DNA from: an uncultured Bacillota bacterium
GTDB lineage: Bacteria > Bacillota > Clostridia > UBA1381
NCBI GenBank assembly: GCA_949297205.1
Contig: CASFSH010000313.1
Location: forward strand, 1-5,104
DNA: 5,104 nt
Direction: 5' to 3'
This document shows positions 4,891 through 5,104 of the stretch, piece by piece (the stretch's first letter is position 1; the number at the start of each line of letters is the position of its first letter). The notes beneath the pieces are model-generated. The model ran no database searches, was not told where the DNA came from, and saw nothing but the letters and a program-made list of their open reading frames with translations. The position numbers were made by a program, and so were the translations under genes.

Positions 4891-5104
4891 CATATATATT
4901 TATATACTTGTGACCTTTTTAGTTACATATCTTATCCGTACATTGCCCCTTACGCTTATAAGAAGACCGATAAAAAGCAGATTTGTTCGCTCTTTTCTGC
5001 ATTATGTTCCTTATGTTACATTGGCAGTTATGACATTCCCTGCGATCATAAATGCAACAGACAGTGTTTGGTCGGGAATTGCCGCACTTATTGTAGGAGT
5101 TCTG
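4880..5104 (+). CDS. azlD: AzlD family branched-chain amino acid exporter, small subunit (partial, 3' end off window)
   Basis: AzlD is the small membrane partner of AzlC. ATG at 4880 starts a frame that is open to the right window edge, giving 75 residues of a family normally about 100-110 long. Residues about 4-19 are a first membrane segment. They are followed by YLIRTLPLTLIRRPI at 17-31, which matches the conserved R-x-LP region of the family. HYVPYVTLAVMTFPAII at 41-57 is a second conserved membrane stretch, and a third begins near residue 64. The SD AAAGGAGG (4866-4873) is strong, lies 6 nt upstream, and sits inside the end of azlC. The two frames overlap by 11 bp, which indicates translational coupling and balanced subunit synthesis. 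Confidence 0.92.
   Translation, partial: MKHNIYIYILVTFLVTYLIRTLPLTLIRRPIKSRFVRSFLHYVPYVTLAVMTFPAIINATDSVWSGIAALIVGVL

Overview
The window looks like a piece of chromosome from an endospore-forming, low-GC anaerobe of the class Clostridia. The bases are AT-rich and Shine-Dalgarno (SD) sites precede nearly every gene. Three of the seven genes belong to sporulation or germination (ypeB, sleB, spoIIR). I see no transposase, integrase, tRNA, rRNA or CRISPR array, and the genus cannot be fixed from the sequence. No gap between genes exceeds 300 bases.

Left part (1-1839): a divergent sporulation block. On the minus strand sleB (cortex-lytic hydrolase) is followed by ypeB, its germination partner, whose C-terminal part lies outside the window. 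On the plus strand spoIIR encodes the secreted forespore signal that triggers sigma-E activation in the mother cell. The 127-bp divergent region carries candidate sigma-F (towards spoIIR) and sigma-G (towards sleB) promoters whose -35 boxes touch. Both sigma factors act in the forespore, which fits both sets of genes.

Middle part (1840-4015): a perfect-consensus sigma-A promoter drives a gene for a secreted three-part protein. It has a copper-amine-oxidase-N-like stalk domain, a ComEC-type metallo-beta-lactamase with an intact metal-binding set, and a C-terminal zinc-binding module with the Cys spacing of the Ada metal-binding domain, but with His in place of the first Cys. Close behind it, probably on the same transcript, is a small cytoplasmic family-9 carbohydrate-binding-like protein.

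Right part (4016-5104): a second near-perfect sigma-A promoter with an extended -10 leads into azlC and azlD, an overlapping pair for branched-chain amino acid export; azlD runs off the right edge. A nine-codon reading frame ends on the azlC start codon and may be a coupling leader, and an inverted repeat surrounds the -10 box.

Most of the window is conventional. The points most worth a second look are the MBL/Ada-like fusion, the short SleB without a peptidoglycan-binding domain and its probable TTG start, the touching forespore promoters, and the azlC leader frame with its possible operator.
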